Shown here: piece after piece, positions 48,209 through 58,592 of the stretch | How positions within the stretch are numbered: the stretch's first letter is position 1 | Layout of the letters: each line of letters starts with the position of its first letter | From: Lachancea mirantina | Lineage: Eukaryota; Ascomycota; Saccharomycetes; Saccharomycetales; Saccharomycetaceae | Assembly: GCA_900074745.1 (NCBI GenBank) | Contig: LT598462.1 | Span: 744,001-808,000, forward strand | Length of the DNA stretch: 64,000 nt | Reading direction: 5' to 3' | Notes under the pieces: generated by a model | The model's database searches: none | The model's input: only the letters and a program-made list of their open reading frames with translations | Told to the model about the DNA's origin: nothing | Translations under genes and position numbers: made by a program

Positions 48209-49949
48209 TTTCTGAAAATATGAAATTGGCGAGATTTACTTGTCAAAACCTCTGTCTCTGTTTGTGTTCAAATGGAGTGAATGGTGTAAATGTGTAATCC
48301 ATGTTCAACTGGTTTACCTTTTTTGCCACCGGTCCTTTGATTGTCATCGGTCACGTGGCTTTTGCGTATATCAAAAACATCTTGAAAAGGACATTGAGCA
48401 TACTTGGAGAGTGGGCAACTCAAGTTGTGAGTAGGTAACCTAGTGAGTTGTCTGTGAGCCATGGGACGGACTACCCGGTATCGAACTACAACAATTCTGC
48501 CGAAATACCCTCCCAAAAATTATGTTGACCGCTGTATGTTGCATCGAAAAGTCAAATTACAGGTAACTGAATACTGAAGTTAGTGGCCTTTGCTTTCGAA
48601 ATCTGTTCTGTAAGTAACGAGTAATGATCAGCTGTCAATGGCACCATAGATATGTAAGCACATCGCATAAGATAACTTCATTAGCGCGAGCTTTGAAATG
48701 TCAAGCCTTCAAGTGCCGATGTAGAACCATGATGAAAGGAATAATATCGTTCGTGAGTAGGGGGTAAATCTCTTACAAAAAGGTCATCTATTATCGAGTA
48801 GGGATCTTGGGTTATATGGCGATTGTTACCGTCTTTACCACACGTGATCTTTCTTTAAGTCAAATAGTGCTCAAATTGCTTTGTTTCAAGACATTTGCCT
48901 AATGTAAGACGTTTTTGGAGCAGTTTTGACTACGATTTGGTCACGCATTAAAGTTGAGCTCACGTGCTATGAAGGTTACGAGGGCTTTCTAGTTAGCAAG
49001 GGAATTTCAACGCGAACCAAGATATTTTTCCTTGCTTTCGTGGAAGCATTAATTATTTAAAAACAAGACCAATATGTTTTTCATTCTCTTTCGCTTAGTT
49101 ATGGGTCTTGTCTTCGCAGTGTGTTTTTCACATAGCTTTGGGGTTCGCCTTTACACGTATTTGTTCAGTGGGGCTGTATTGACAAAAAAAACCGCGCTGG
49201 TGGATTAAGACGAACGAAAACCGCTAAGAGGACTTGGAAAGAACGACATTTGACCAAAGAGAGAGAGCTAATGAACCTTTAAGGTCAGCAACACATATTA
49301 GTACAATGATCTCGGTCACGTGATCGCTTCGACAGACCTCTCATCGCTTGAAGCTGATGGAAATGACATCTGCCAAGGTTCTGAAATGCCTTTGGTACAG
49401 GGCAGTACTAGAATTTGCTCCGGTTGCTCCTTTTGCACGTTTGCAGCCAGGTGCTGTGTAAACTTTTTCAGTTTTATCAAGCACTGAGCGGATATCTTCA
49501 GCTTTGCAGTTAGCTTACGCCAGGGCATCTTGGTGCGTCTGTCGGAAAAAAATCCTCTTTGACACAAATTCAGAAAATGTGGCATAGGGCACGCCAGACA
49601 CTTAAAATCGATTTCAGTGGCCAATAATTTGATTCGTAATCGCAACAGTCGTTTTCTAGCGCTTTCTGCGACAATTATACACATAGTAGAACCCTTCGTG
49701 TTTTGTCGTGTCCGGCACCCAACGATCTTCGGAAAATATCAGCCAAGTTAGGCTTTGAAAACTGTAATATTCTATTTTCGGGTTCACATAGAGCAAGCAT
49801 ACAGCTTACTGAATGGCCCGTGCCATGCCCTCTCTGTTTTACAGCTTGCGCTTGCTAGGTTTCATTTTGAAAGTCAAGTTTTTAAGAATCATCGCTGATT
49901 TCTGCTCATACTCAGAGGATAGCGAACCGCAACCCCTCCATCTCAAATC
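48209..49949. other. 1.7-kb gene-poor interval between UBA1 and MOG1
   Basis: Divergent upstream sequence of UBA1 and MOG1. CACGTG hexamers occur near 48353, 48842 and 49318. One 122-codon open frame (49316-49684, minus) is listed separately as doubtful. I see no tRNA or repeat. Confidence 0.45.
49316..49684 (-). CDS. Hypothetical protein, 122 residues, doubtful
   Basis: An ATG-initiated open frame not overlapping any other gene. The product is basic and cysteine-containing (FKCLACPMPHFLNLCQRGFF) with no domain, signal peptide or membrane segment that I recognise. It begins 266 bp from the MOG1 start, on the opposite strand. Codon use is not obviously gene-like. It may be a chance frame; listed because it is the only sizeable one in a 1.7-kb gap. 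Confidence 0.25.
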   Translation of the reverse strand: MCIIVAESARKRLLRLRIKLLATEIDFKCLACPMPHFLNLCQRGFFSDRRTKMPWRKLTAKLKISAQCLIKLKKFTQHLAANVQKEQPEQILVLPCTKGISEPWQMSFPSASSDERSVEAIT

Positions 49950-50540
49950 ATGTACCAAACCCAATTGTTCTATGGCGGTGCAATTGCCTCGGTGATTCCC
50001 AAAGGCTTTCTCGACGCCTCGCTCCTGCGTGAAGTGCCTGACACTCAAGAAGTGTTTGTGAACAGCAGAAAAGAGACCGAAATCGACGAGTTCAAAGACG
50101 GTCTGGGACTCGATGAAAGCGTGATTGTCGATTTGCTACAACAAGTTGAAGAAACGGACGATTTAAAAGCATTACAAGTCCATTTAAGCGAGATTTCTGA
50201 TCTGAACGGTAGCTCAGAATGGCATCTCCTGAAACATGAAGTCAAATCAGGACCTAACGCACAGACGGCCATAGCGGTCGAACCGGCATACAAATGGGGC
50301 AAGAAAGAGTTGAAAGAAACTCTCGTGGTATGCATCGCTCTTTTAAGATTAAAAGAGTTCGAAACCGACGTTGTAATTACAGTAAACATACCACTAAAAG
50401 GCGAAAAAGAACTTCGGAAACTTTCCGATGCTACGCAGTATGAGAATGCATCTATACCAGCTTCAATAGAAGGTGGCTACCGACTAATACAAGCCATGGT
50501 CAGGGAATTCAAGGTACTTGACAGCTCTTTATTCGTATAG
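49950..50540 (+). CDS. MOG1: Ran-GTPase-binding nuclear import factor Mog1
   Basis: Nuclear protein that binds Gsp1/Ran and promotes GTP release, needed for efficient nuclear protein import. It has 196 residues (S. cerevisiae 218). The conserved N-terminus LFYGGAIASVIPKGFLDAS and LREVPDTQEVFVN, the core acidic block DLLQQVEETDDLKAL, and the late LRLKEFETDVVITVNIP match the family. The ATG at 49950 begins at the homologous start. It is followed by HOC1 on the same strand after 123 bp, the same order as S. cerevisiae YJR074W-YJR075W. Confidence 0.93.
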   Translation: MYQTQLFYGGAIASVIPKGFLDASLLREVPDTQEVFVNSRKETEIDEFKDGLGLDESVIVDLLQQVEETDDLKALQVHLSEISDLNGSSEWHLLKHEVKSGPNAQTAIAVEPAYKWGKKELKETLVVCIALLRLKEFETDVVITVNIPLKGEKELRKLSDATQYENASIPASIEGGYRLIQAMVREFKVLDSSLFV

Positions 50541-50663
50541 CACGACATCACGTTTTTTTTAGTGATGGCCATAGGAGGAATTGGAAATACATAGTTAATT
50601 GTTCAAACGCGTTAGAGAATTAGCATTCACTCGCTAGCATTACTTCGTGATTTGGCGGTCACA

Positions 50664-51872
50664 ATGGCGAAATCACGGGGCGCGAGTTGGAAGCGCTATG
50701 CTTTCGTGCTCATACCGCTTTTAGCTGGGTCCTATTTTATTTGGAGGCTCTTGAGTTCCGCTAGATCAACGGATTTGCAAGCCATTTTGCAGAACCTACC
50801 CAAAGAAATCACCCAAAGTATAGACTCTGCAGCGTCATCCCAAAAGAAGGACGAAGCCCTGATCGAGATGTTTGAGAAGTTCTCTCGGGAAGTGCTTCAA
50901 AAACAGGACGAACAAATGCGGAATTTTGAAAGAGAAAGGAAAGCGCTTGAAAAGAAAATACAAGATTTGAAACAACCTTCGGCTCACGCTACATTGCGCG
51001 AAAAGCTGGCACTTATTTTCCAGTATGGCACAACGCGCAAGTTTCCGGCGTTTATCTGGCAAACATGGCCGTACTCGGATATGGACGAAAGAATGGACAA
51101 AACTTTGCAAACTTATGAGCGGAACTGGGGCGAGAAGAACCCTGGTTTTGTCCACGAAATTATCAACGACGACACCGCATCGGCTCTTGTGCACTACTAT
51201 TACTCTTCGATACCTGAGGTGATTGAAGCCTACGACGCGCTGCCTTCAGCCAATTTGAAGGCAGACTTTTTTAAATATTTGGTCTTATTTGCGCGTGGTG
51301 GCGTCTACGCCGACATCGATACCAATCCGCTACAGCCGGTGCCAAATTGGATTCCCGAAAACGTCTCCCCAAAAGAAATTGGACTAATCATCGGCGTTGA
51401 GAGCGACGCCAATAGTCCTGATTGGAGGAGCAACTACGTCAGGAGGTTGCAATTTGGCAATTGGATTATGCTGGCCAAACGGGGCCATCCTGTTGTTCGG
51501 GAAATTGTCGCAAAAGTTACCGAAACCACATTGCAACGTAGGGCGGATGGAGAGTTGCGTTCAAATCTCAGGAATGATTTGAATATAATGAAATGGACGG
51601 GATCAGGCATTTGGACCGACGTCATATTCACCTACTTCAACGACTACGTTCAAAGTGGCGTATTCGAGAAAATCACTTGGAAAGATTTCCATTTACTAAA
51701 AGTTCCCAAACTTGTGGGCGACGTTCTTGTCTTTCCGCAAGTTTCCTTCAGTGCCCCTGAGAAGCCCGAGAAAGAGGACAAAGAAGAAGAAACTAATAAA
51801 GCGTTACATTTCGTTACGCACAAGAATCTCAAGAGCTGGAAAACTGCTCCTAAAGTCGCAGACGATTCCTGA
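50664..51872 (+). CDS. HOC1: Alpha-1,6-mannosyltransferase Hoc1 of the Golgi M-Pol II complex
   Basis: Type II Golgi membrane protein of glycosyltransferase family 32, a paralogue of Och1 and subunit of mannan polymerase II. It has 402 residues (S. cerevisiae 396). A short cytosolic basic tail (MAKSRGASWKRY) precedes a signal anchor (AFVLIPLLAGSYFIWRLL). Then comes a coiled-coil stem (~60-100) and the catalytic domain with FPAFIWQTWPY, the DxD motif in LFARGGVYADIDTNPLQ, and WTGSGIWTDVIFTYF. The frame begins at a TTG four codons earlier, so the ATG at 50664 is taken. Between MOG1 and CDC11 as on S. cerevisiae chromosome X. Confidence 0.93.
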   Translation: MAKSRGASWKRYAFVLIPLLAGSYFIWRLLSSARSTDLQAILQNLPKEITQSIDSAASSQKKDEALIEMFEKFSREVLQKQDEQMRNFERERKALEKKIQDLKQPSAHATLREKLALIFQYGTTRKFPAFIWQTWPYSDMDERMDKTLQTYERNWGEKNPGFVHEIINDDTASALVHYYYSSIPEVIEAYDALPSANLKADFFKYLVLFARGGVYADIDTNPLQPVPNWIPENVSPKEIGLIIGVESDANSPDWRSNYVRRLQFGNWIMLAKRGHPVVREIVAKVTETTLQRRADGELRSNLRNDLNIMKWTGSGIWTDVIFTYFNDYVQSGVFEKITWKDFHLLKVPKLVGDVLVFPQVSFSAPEKPEKEDKEEETNKALHFVTHKNLKSWKTAPKVADDS

Positions 51873-52290
51873 GTGCACCGGTATGTAGTTACCAAGTTAT
51901 TAAGACCGACCATTATCTGTAAACCTTATAGAAAGATCAGAGTTGGCGCCCAAGCTCTACTAAAAACTGGGCTTCTAAAAGACTTTCCTCGTCATGCATA
52001 CGAAGTCAGTTGTCCCTATCTAGTTCCTCATCATTTTAAAGGCAAACAGATAATAGTGGCTAAAGCAAAACACGCAATTCTTGCGCACCCCAAATCCGTC
52101 TGGATTTAGTAGCTATCATGGCTTATAGTTCTTGTTATGAGAGCATTTATTGATCAGATGATGACTAGTGTAAAATAAATTTAAAAGGTTTTTATAATTC
52201 GAGCTGTAATCCAAAAAAAATTTTTTCTAGTACTGATGAGATATTGGAGTAGGGCTTTACAGGGTTGGACGAAGGATATGAGACTGTGAA
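51873..52290. other. Intergenic region between HOC1 and CDC11 with dispersed repeat copy
   Basis: About 420 bp between convergent genes. A 79-codon frame starting right after the HOC1 stop lacks an ATG. The segment 51905-51965 resembles 26131-26190. Poly(A/T) at 52212-52230 is likely part of the CDC11 3' region. Confidence 0.5.
51905..51965. repeat. Dispersed repeat copy B
   Basis: ATCTGTAAACCTTATAGAAAG and the following GTTGGCGCCCAAGCTC (from 51918) match the copy near tRNA-Ser at 26144-26180 with a handful of substitutions, in the same orientation. Similarity fades on both sides. Confidence 0.5.
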
Positions 52291-53490
52291 CTAGACACTA
52301 ACTTCTGAGTTCTCATTGGCTTCTCTCTCTAACCTGTCTTCGATTTCGCGTAACTCTTGTTCTCTTTGAAGTAATTCTTGTCTTTTCAGCAAGAGTTCCT
52401 GCTGAACACGTTCTTCAAATGCCTTCAGTCTTTCCTCTTCTAGTCTAATTTGCTCTTCGCGTGCCAAATAAGTGTCCTGGTTTGGTGCTTTCGAGCTCGT
52501 TGATTGCACATCTGCAGGTCCTTGTAGTGACGACTTAGCAGATATCGAAGGCGAACCCTGATGCTCTTTGGTGCCCGAAGAAAGCGGTGGCAAGCTTTCC
52601 CCCGAAAGAGCCTCGGTTCTATATCTTTCGTAAAGAACTTCATGTGTGTAGTCCTTTAGATCATGCAAATGCGAAATGAGCAACGTATTTCTCAAGACAA
52701 CAAAATCGGAGATGGAAGAATCTTCGACATCCAGAGTGCCCCAGGAGTACTTTCTGCCTCTGATCATGGCGCCGTCGCCCAAATCGTAAAGTTCGTTTGA
52801 TCCAATAATGGAAAACGGAGTCAAAGAACGTAATAACATGTTGGTTTCGTAGTCCTCATCCGATAGGGCTCCTTCATCGAACGGGAAATTGTATATAGGT
52901 AGATTGTAGTAGTCAATATCTTCCATGATTAGTCTCTTATTGAGTTTGAGCTCTTCGACTGTGAGCGAGTCCGCTTTGCTGACAACAGGTATGATGTTGA
53001 CTAAGGGACCAAGCGCCCGCATAAACTCCACATCGATTTCTTTTAGACCGTGTCCTGTAGCGTTGATCAGATAGACGCAGCAGTGGACTCTGCCATCTTT
53101 AAACCTAGGATTTCTTCTGACACGGCTCTCTTCGAGCAAAATCTCGTCGTATTGATGTCTGATGTAGTCAGAAATGACGTTGAAACTCTGCGTGTTGTCC
53201 AGAGAGCTTCCAAATCCTGGCGTATCGATAATGTTGAGTTGAATTTTAACACCTTCTTCGTCCTCCAATTCCACCGTCTCTTCACGAAGTTGTAAATCGA
53301 TCTGTGTCGAATTATCTGTGGGCAGCAAAACGGACGTTGAAACGTCAACGACTTGTTGCCCACACAAAGTATTGACAAAAGTTGATCTACCTGATCCGGA
53401 TTCACCAACTACCATTAAGGTAAAATTAATACCTCTTCTCAGGTTCTTTCTCTTTCTTAAAGCGGCCGAAGCCTCAATGATGCTTGACAT
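52291..53490 (-). CDS. CDC11: Septin Cdc11
   Basis: Terminal subunit of the septin rod that forms the bud-neck ring. It has 399 residues (S. cerevisiae 415). A polybasic stretch (LRKRKNLRRGI) precedes the GTPase domain. G1 is GESGSGRSTFVNTLC, in which arginine replaces the usual lysine of the P-loop as in S. cerevisiae Cdc11. G3 is DTPGFG and the G4 position reads SKAD. The septin unique element follows (RTEALSGE), then a variable linker and a C-terminal coiled coil (EEQIRLEEERLKAFEERVQQ). The frame is open to 53508, but MSSIIEASAALRKRK at 53490 matches the known start. HOC1-CDC11 order is conserved. Confidence 0.97.
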   Translation of the reverse strand: MSSIIEASAALRKRKNLRRGINFTLMVVGESGSGRSTFVNTLCGQQVVDVSTSVLLPTDNSTQIDLQLREETVELEDEEGVKIQLNIIDTPGFGSSLDNTQSFNVISDYIRHQYDEILLEESRVRRNPRFKDGRVHCCVYLINATGHGLKEIDVEFMRALGPLVNIIPVVSKADSLTVEELKLNKRLIMEDIDYYNLPIYNFPFDEGALSDEDYETNMLLRSLTPFSIIGSNELYDLGDGAMIRGRKYSWGTLDVEDSSISDFVVLRNTLLISHLHDLKDYTHEVLYERYRTEALSGESLPPLSSGTKEHQGSPSISAKSSLQGPADVQSTSSKAPNQDTYLAREEQIRLEEERLKAFEERVQQELLLKRQELLQREQELREIEDRLEREANENSEVSV

Positions 53491-54448
53491 TGAAGTTTGA
53501 AGTGTCAATCAACCTATTGAAACGCCGATTTTCTATCCTAAGTGGTTTTAAAACTTGAGTTTTGTTTACGCGTTGCAAGCCACGAATGTTATCATTTTTT
53601 CAATCATTAACGGAGATCGTAGAGTTTGAAGAACGACAAGCTAGGATCAATTATTAGCAGAATAGAGACTCAACAAAGAAATTGAACGCGGCAAATGGCC
53701 CTCACCCACCGGTAGTATATGTACTGGTGAATTTTATTTGAGGCTTGATAGTTTTCTTGTAATTTTCGGTTTTGATGTTGCTGTAGCGTTCTAGCCGGTA
53801 ATGTAATCGATTATAGACTGTTGTGAACGTATGTGTGAACGTAGATGTGATCATACTGGTGCATGGCACGAGAAAGCAATTGCAAAACTCTACACTATTC
53901 GAGGCCACTCGGGAATTAAAGGCCATCAAACCCTTTTCATGCAAATAGGACTAAATTGCCTTCATACGCTTCTACGAGTTGTGTCGGTGCACAAGCCATA
54001 TTGACTATTCCATACAAAATGTAAACTTAACGAATTAAAGCCCCGGCATCATTCTTAAACAGACTGTTTGCTTTAATCAAAGTCTCAGAGACCACAAAAT
54101 ACTACAATTGTGAAATTCAATGTTCATTTAAGAAACTCTCAAAGTCTCCGGCTTCACCAACGGCTCATTTCGATGGTTTCACTTGTCAAATGTGACACTT
54201 AAACCCAAAATAATTGAACACAAGTGGAAGTGGTTTAGGTTTCTCAAGTTCTGACTCACTCCTGTTCCTTAGCTTTTGATAAGTTTAGTTTATATAGTCT
54301 GTAGCTGGTGAAAAATTTTGGAATCTTTGAGTAATAATTAAGCTCATCTGATATAAAATCTCTTCATTAAAAAGGTGATCAGGACAGATTCAAGATTGCT
54401 AAAGGGCTCAATAAGTCAAGCTGTTTTGTCCAGTCAGCATATTAAACA
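53491..54448. other. Divergent promoter region CDC11/TRP3
   Basis: About 960 bp, AT-rich. It holds a consensus Gcn4 site at 54252-54258 and a TATA-like stretch (TTTATATAG) near 54290. No gene or RNA is supported. Confidence 0.5.
54252..54258 (+). promoter_or_regulatory. Gcn4 site upstream of TRP3
   Basis: A perfect TGACTCA lies 191 bp before the TRP3 start. Gcn4 activates TRP genes, including TRP3, under amino-acid starvation in S. cerevisiae. Confidence 0.7.
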
Positions 54449-55909
54449 ATGACTTCCGAACGCAGAAGAGTTGTCTTAATAGATAATTATGATTCTTTCA
54501 CTTGGAACTTATATGAGTATCTATGCACAGAAGGAGCCGAGGTGCTAGTCTACAGAAACGATAAAATAACTTTGGATGAATTGTCCGCGCTAAATCCTGA
54601 CATAGTTTTCATTTCACCAGGCCCAGGACATCCAAGAACTGATTCAGGTATTTCAAGAGACTGTATTCGTCATTTTACAGGAAAAGTGCCAGTGATTGGT
54701 GTTTGCATGGGCCAGCAATGCATGTTTGATGTTTTCGGCGGGGAAGTAAGCTACGCCGGAGAGATTGTACATGGCAAAACGTCGGAAGTTTTCCACGATA
54801 ACAAGGGCATTTTCAAAGATGTTCCACAAGGTGTATCGGTCACAAGGTATCATTCTTTGGCAGGAGAACAGTCGACGCTACCGGATGTGTTAGAAGTTAC
54901 TGCTTCAACTCGGAATGGGATCATTATGGGTGTGAGACACAAGATTTACACCGTTGAAGGCGTTCAATTTCATCCAGAGTCCATTTTAACTGAAGAGGGA
55001 CACCTCATGGTGAAAAACATTCTGAACATGAGAGGAGGGACTTGGGACGACAACCAAATGCTAGCCAAAAAAGTTACCAACAAGCCGTCTATTCTAGACG
55101 AAGTATATGCCAAGAGAAGACAAGACGTAGAAACTCAATCCAAAATTCCGGGTTTCACAACCAAAGACCTCGAAATGAACTATGAACTTGGTTTGGCCCC
55201 CTCTGTACAAAATTTCCGTCAACGCTTGACGCAAGGGCCACATAGGGCTGCGGTTTTGGCTGAAATCAAGAGAGCTTCGCCTTCGAAAGGTGACATCGAT
55301 GTCGACGCCGTGGCCGCTCCTCAAGGTCTCAAATATGCAAGGGCAGGTGCTGCCGCTATTTCAGTCCTGACGGAGCCCCACTGGTTCAAAGGGAGTTTAC
55401 AAGATCTGATCAATGTTAGAAAAGCTCTAGATTTGGAGTTTGCTAGCAATCCAGAAGAAAGACCAGCAGTGCTTAGAAAAGAATTTGTTTTCAGCAAATA
55501 CCAGATCCTAGAGGCCCGTCTCGCCGGCGCAGACGCCGTTCTTCTAATTGTCAAGATGTTGAAACAAGATCTGTTACGCGAATTGTATGACTACGCAGTG
55601 GAACAAATGGGAATCGAACCTTTAGTTGAAGTTAGCTGCAAAGAGGAAATGGCTAGAGCTCTAGAGATTGGTGCGAAAGTGGTTGGTGTCAATAACAGAG
55701 ATTTGCACTCCTTTACCGTTGATATGAACACCACTAGTTCCTTAATCAGTGAAGTTTCATCTGGTACTATACTTCTGGCTCTCTCTGGAATTACTTGTGC
55801 CAAAGACGCCGATGTGTATAAGATAGAAGGTGTTCACGGGTTTTTGGTCGGAGAAGCGCTCATGAAGTCAACAGAAGTGAAAAAGTTCATATCGGAGTTG
55901 ATAGAATAA
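54449..55909 (+). CDS. TRP3: Anthranilate synthase component II / indole-3-glycerol-phosphate synthase
   Basis: Bifunctional enzyme of tryptophan synthesis: the N-terminal glutamine amidotransferase gives ammonia to Trp2, and the C-terminal TIM barrel makes indole-3-glycerol phosphate. It has 486 residues (S. cerevisiae 484). The amidotransferase triad is C86 ([10 protein letters not shown]), H175 and E177 (GVQFHPESI). The barrel begins at ~235 and shows [45 protein letters not shown] and the phosphate-binding end ALSGI...[17 protein letters not shown] site stands upstream. It converges on SAC1 with 57 bp between stops, the same neighbour as on S. cerevisiae chromosome XI. Confidence 0.97.
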   Translation: MTSERRRVVLIDNYDSFTWNLYEYLCTEGAEVLVYRNDKITLDELSALNPDIVFISPGPGHPRTDSGISRDCIRHFTGKVPVIGVCMGQQCMFDVFGGEVSYAGEIVHGKTSEVFHDNKGIFKDVPQGVSVTRYHSLAGEQSTLPDVLEVTASTRNGIIMGVRHKIYTVEGVQFHPESILTEEGHLMVKNILNMRGGTWDDNQMLAKKVTNKPSILDEVYAKRRQDVETQSKIPGFTTKDLEMNYELGLAPSVQNFRQRLTQGPHRAAVLAEIKRASPSKGDIDVDAVAAPQGLKYARAGAAAISVLTEPHWFKGSLQDLINVRKALDLEFASNPEERPAVLRKEFVFSKYQILEARLAGADAVLLIVKMLKQDLLRELYDYAVEQMGIEPLVEVSCKEEMARALEIGAKVVGVNNRDLHSFTVDMNTTSSLISEVSSGTILLALSGITCAKDADVYKIEGVHGFLVGEALMKSTEVKKFISELIE

Positions 55910-55966
55910 ACGTCCTGGTAATGTTCTATATTCGTAATACGTACAATACGCGTCAAAAAATCAAAA

Positions 55967-57847
55967 TTAATCCTTCTTGAAAGCATCCGGTTTCGAGAAC
56001 TTGGAGCTCCACGCGTACTTGATTCCCTTAAACTGATGTTCCTTGTCGTAAGTTTGAACTGGCACAAGGAAAGCTAGTTCGTTTAATTTGGGCCAATTTA
56101 CATATTGTTCGCCATTTTGCAAAATGAAGCGCGCTGAAGATCCCAATATCACGGAAGAAAAGATCAAAAACGAAAGATTCTTCAAGCTGGTAAAATGGCC
56201 CTTGGGAAAGAAAACTGTAGCTGCTATAACTGTTAATGCAGCGTAAATAATTGTTGGAATCACCTGGATGGTAAATGGCCTTCTGTCAGAAAACGGTGAT
56301 TGTATTCCGTTTTCGTAAGGCTTGAAATTGCCCAGAAACAAGTCGAAAGAATCTTGTCTTGGACCGTCTGTTAGGTTATTCTGATAATATCTAGAGACAG
56401 AGTTCAAAAAATCATTGAAAGCACCCCCACTAGTACGCTTCCCGGTCCTCGTAAAATCGGTTTTCAAAGCGCCTGTTCCAGAGTAAGAGAGACTAACTGC
56501 GTCCGCGTTATCAGCCCACAAGCCTTGAAACTTGAATAACAATTCTTTATCACTCTCCCACGTATAAGAGGGACTGACAACGAAGGCAGTTTCTAGTTCG
56601 TTTTGAATAACCCATTGTGCTAGAACACACTGGACAACATTAGTTCTGTCTAAACAATCCATACAATTTGTTCTTACAACGGAAGATTGTTCCCTCTCCA
56701 CACGCTCCGTAACGCCGTTCGAATCGACTACTTTGTGAAAAACGTCAGAGCTTTGTAATCCCATCTGGTTTAAGTGCTCGATAAGGAGTTTGACTCTTTC
56801 ATATTTCATTTTGCGGCATTCGTGATGGAAGTCGAAATAGGTGTAATGAATTTTTGGGTCATTCAAAGCGTTGACAGCAGACTCATATGCGAGTTTAACA
56901 GGAAGCTCATGACCCTTCTGATTGACCAGATTCACAAGGTAATTTTCGCCGTAAAGATGCTTCTGCTCAGCAAAATGTTTGGCTGTAGCGTCTAGAGAAG
57001 AGTTTTCACCCAAGACGAGCGTAGGCTTGTATTTCAAGTTATTAATTTCACCCCAGTACAACGGAATAGAGCCTCTCGTTTGCAAGAAAGAGAAAAAATC
57101 AGAATTGCCGCCTTTATCCTTGGCGTGAATCATTGTGAACTGTTCGGTCTCATTAAAGTTGGCCACATTCCCATCAGCATCAATGCCGCGCCTAAAATAC
57201 CTTGTCCCAGCTCTCAAGGTGCTCCTCCTTGTGACTAGTCCGATGGTGAGTGGCGTGTCGTTCAATTGAGTATCGACGAATTTAGCATAGCCGAAGATCA
57301 TAGGGGTAATGAAATGGTCGATTCGCGAGTCCTGTTTCGCATAGTTTTGAAGCGTTACCGTGACGTAATTGTTCCAAAAAAATCGCTTGTCTGCATCTTT
57401 CCAAGATAAGCTGTTGTGGGTCCTCTTTTCGTTTCGCTGAGCAGAATTGGTTAAATCGTAAGTGTAAGAAAAGAAAAGTGTTGCAGCTGACAGTTGCGCA
57501 TTGAGTAGCGCCAGATACTGAGTCTCATCGTTATCCTTGACATTAGACTTGCCGATTGGAACAATCTCATATTCCACAACTTTAAAGATGCGGTGCTCGT
57601 TTAACTTGCCCACCTCTTCAACACGTTTCGCTATCAAAAAATAGGTTCTCAATTTTAGTCTCACATATCCAATCACTGCGGCAATCTTGCGAATATCAGC
57701 TCGAACTGGAAACTCCCCAGGGTCCACAAACCCAATATCCTCGACTTGGGGTCCTAGGCACAAAACAATTGATTTTTCGCTTCCAATAAGGTTCCGCTGA
57801 ACTAAAATTCGATCATTGACCTTGGTGTACAAGAGAGGACCACTCAT
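55967..57847 (-). CDS. SAC1: Phosphoinositide phosphatase Sac1
   Basis: ER/Golgi membrane phosphatase that removes phosphate from PI4P. It has 626 residues (S. cerevisiae 623). The SAC domain covers ~1-460 with the CX5R catalytic motif RTNCMDCLDRTN (C395-R401). Other family blocks are FFSYTYDLTNS, LQTRGSIPLYWGEINNLKYKP and SYSGTGALKTDFTRTGKR. Two C-terminal membrane segments lie at ~520-580 (IIYAALTVIAATVFFP and FLIFSSVILGSSARF), and the tail FKGIKYAWSSKFSKPD is basic. The frame is open to 57868; the ATG at 57847 (MSGPLLYTKVND) matches the known start. Next to TRP3 and DOA1 as in S. cerevisiae. Confidence 0.97.
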   Translation of the reverse strand: MSGPLLYTKVNDRILVQRNLIGSEKSIVLCLGPQVEDIGFVDPGEFPVRADIRKIAAVIGYVRLKLRTYFLIAKRVEEVGKLNEHRIFKVVEYEIVPIGKSNVKDNDETQYLALLNAQLSAATLFFSYTYDLTNSAQRNEKRTHNSLSWKDADKRFFWNNYVTVTLQNYAKQDSRIDHFITPMIFGYAKFVDTQLNDTPLTIGLVTRRSTLRAGTRYFRRGIDADGNVANFNETEQFTMIHAKDKGGNSDFFSFLQTRGSIPLYWGEINNLKYKPTLVLGENSSLDATAKHFAEQKHLYGENYLVNLVNQKGHELPVKLAYESAVNALNDPKIHYTYFDFHHECRKMKYERVKLLIEHLNQMGLQSSDVFHKVVDSNGVTERVEREQSSVVRTNCMDCLDRTNVVQCVLAQWVIQNELETAFVVSPSYTWESDKELLFKFQGLWADNADAVSLSYSGTGALKTDFTRTGKRTSGGAFNDFLNSVSRYYQNNLTDGPRQDSFDLFLGNFKPYENGIQSPFSDRRPFTIQVIPTIIYAALTVIAATVFFPKGHFTSLKNLSFLIFSSVILGSSARFILQNGEQYVNWPKLNELAFLVPVQTYDKEHQFKGIKYAWSSKFSKPDAFKKD

Positions 57848-58592
57848 TACTGAAGAATAGCTCCCCAATGTGACTCCTCGAACGGATTTCAGATAAAAGT
57901 TTGTATTGACAAAAATAGTGGCTGATTTTCCAGCACTGGAGAGAAATCTGGAGACTCCAGTCTCTTTTCACGGAATTGACTAGTTTTACACGGTTTGAGA
58001 ATTGGAGAGAGGAAATTCAAGAGATCAATTTTCGTCCAACCAGCTAGGGTCTTCTTATGCGTCGGGAATTACCGACATTAATTTGCGACGCTCAGAAAGT
58101 TGTTGATCCACCATCATAAATATATCATAACTAATATGATTCAAGTGAATCCGATGAAAACTTAGCATTCGAAAAATAAAGAGTTCAAATGCATTCAATT
58201 ATCCAGCGGTGACGCTCGTGATAGGCTACGATTTTCAGTGGCAATGTTACCTCGATGAGATTGAACAAAGCTGTGCGCTCCTGTACATTTTGGATATGCT
58301 CAACGAAGATATCAATCTCAGGCGTTTTGGACGATTCGTTGTCAATTTGCGCTAGAGGATGTTATCCTTGGGGCGAGCAACGGCTTCCGTATATAATGTG
58401 TTCTTAATATTTCCCCTCTAATCTATGCTCGATCCGTTTCTTGAACCGGTTACATGTGCGCTGTTCGTCCTTAGTGCTGTATCGCTCGATCAATGTCATG
58501 AGACTAAGGTCGCATCAAGAAGCTCACTTATATCACGTTTAGGAAAAGGTCAAATATAGAGAGCTTTAACTTACTCGACATTGTCCTTATCG
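57848..58592. other. Divergent promoter region SAC1/DOA1
   Basis: About 745 bp with no supported gene, RNA or repeat. Confidence 0.5.

Noticed and set aside
48455-48510. tRNA-like GGTATCGAAC stretch
   Set aside because: It resembles a B box, but no acceptor stem, A box spacing or anticodon arm could be built around it.
49715-49740. TTTTCCGAAG motif resembling a centromere CDEIII core
   Set aside because: No long AT-rich CDEII tract and no RTCACRTG element at the right distance; genes of this block are not centromeric in related yeasts.
51873-52109. 79-codon frame directly after HOC1
   Set aside because: It has no ATG start, overlaps a dispersed repeat and shows no protein features.
53702-53944. 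80-codon minus-strand frame between CDC11 and TRP3
   Set aside because: No features, and it lies in promoter sequence of both flanking genes.
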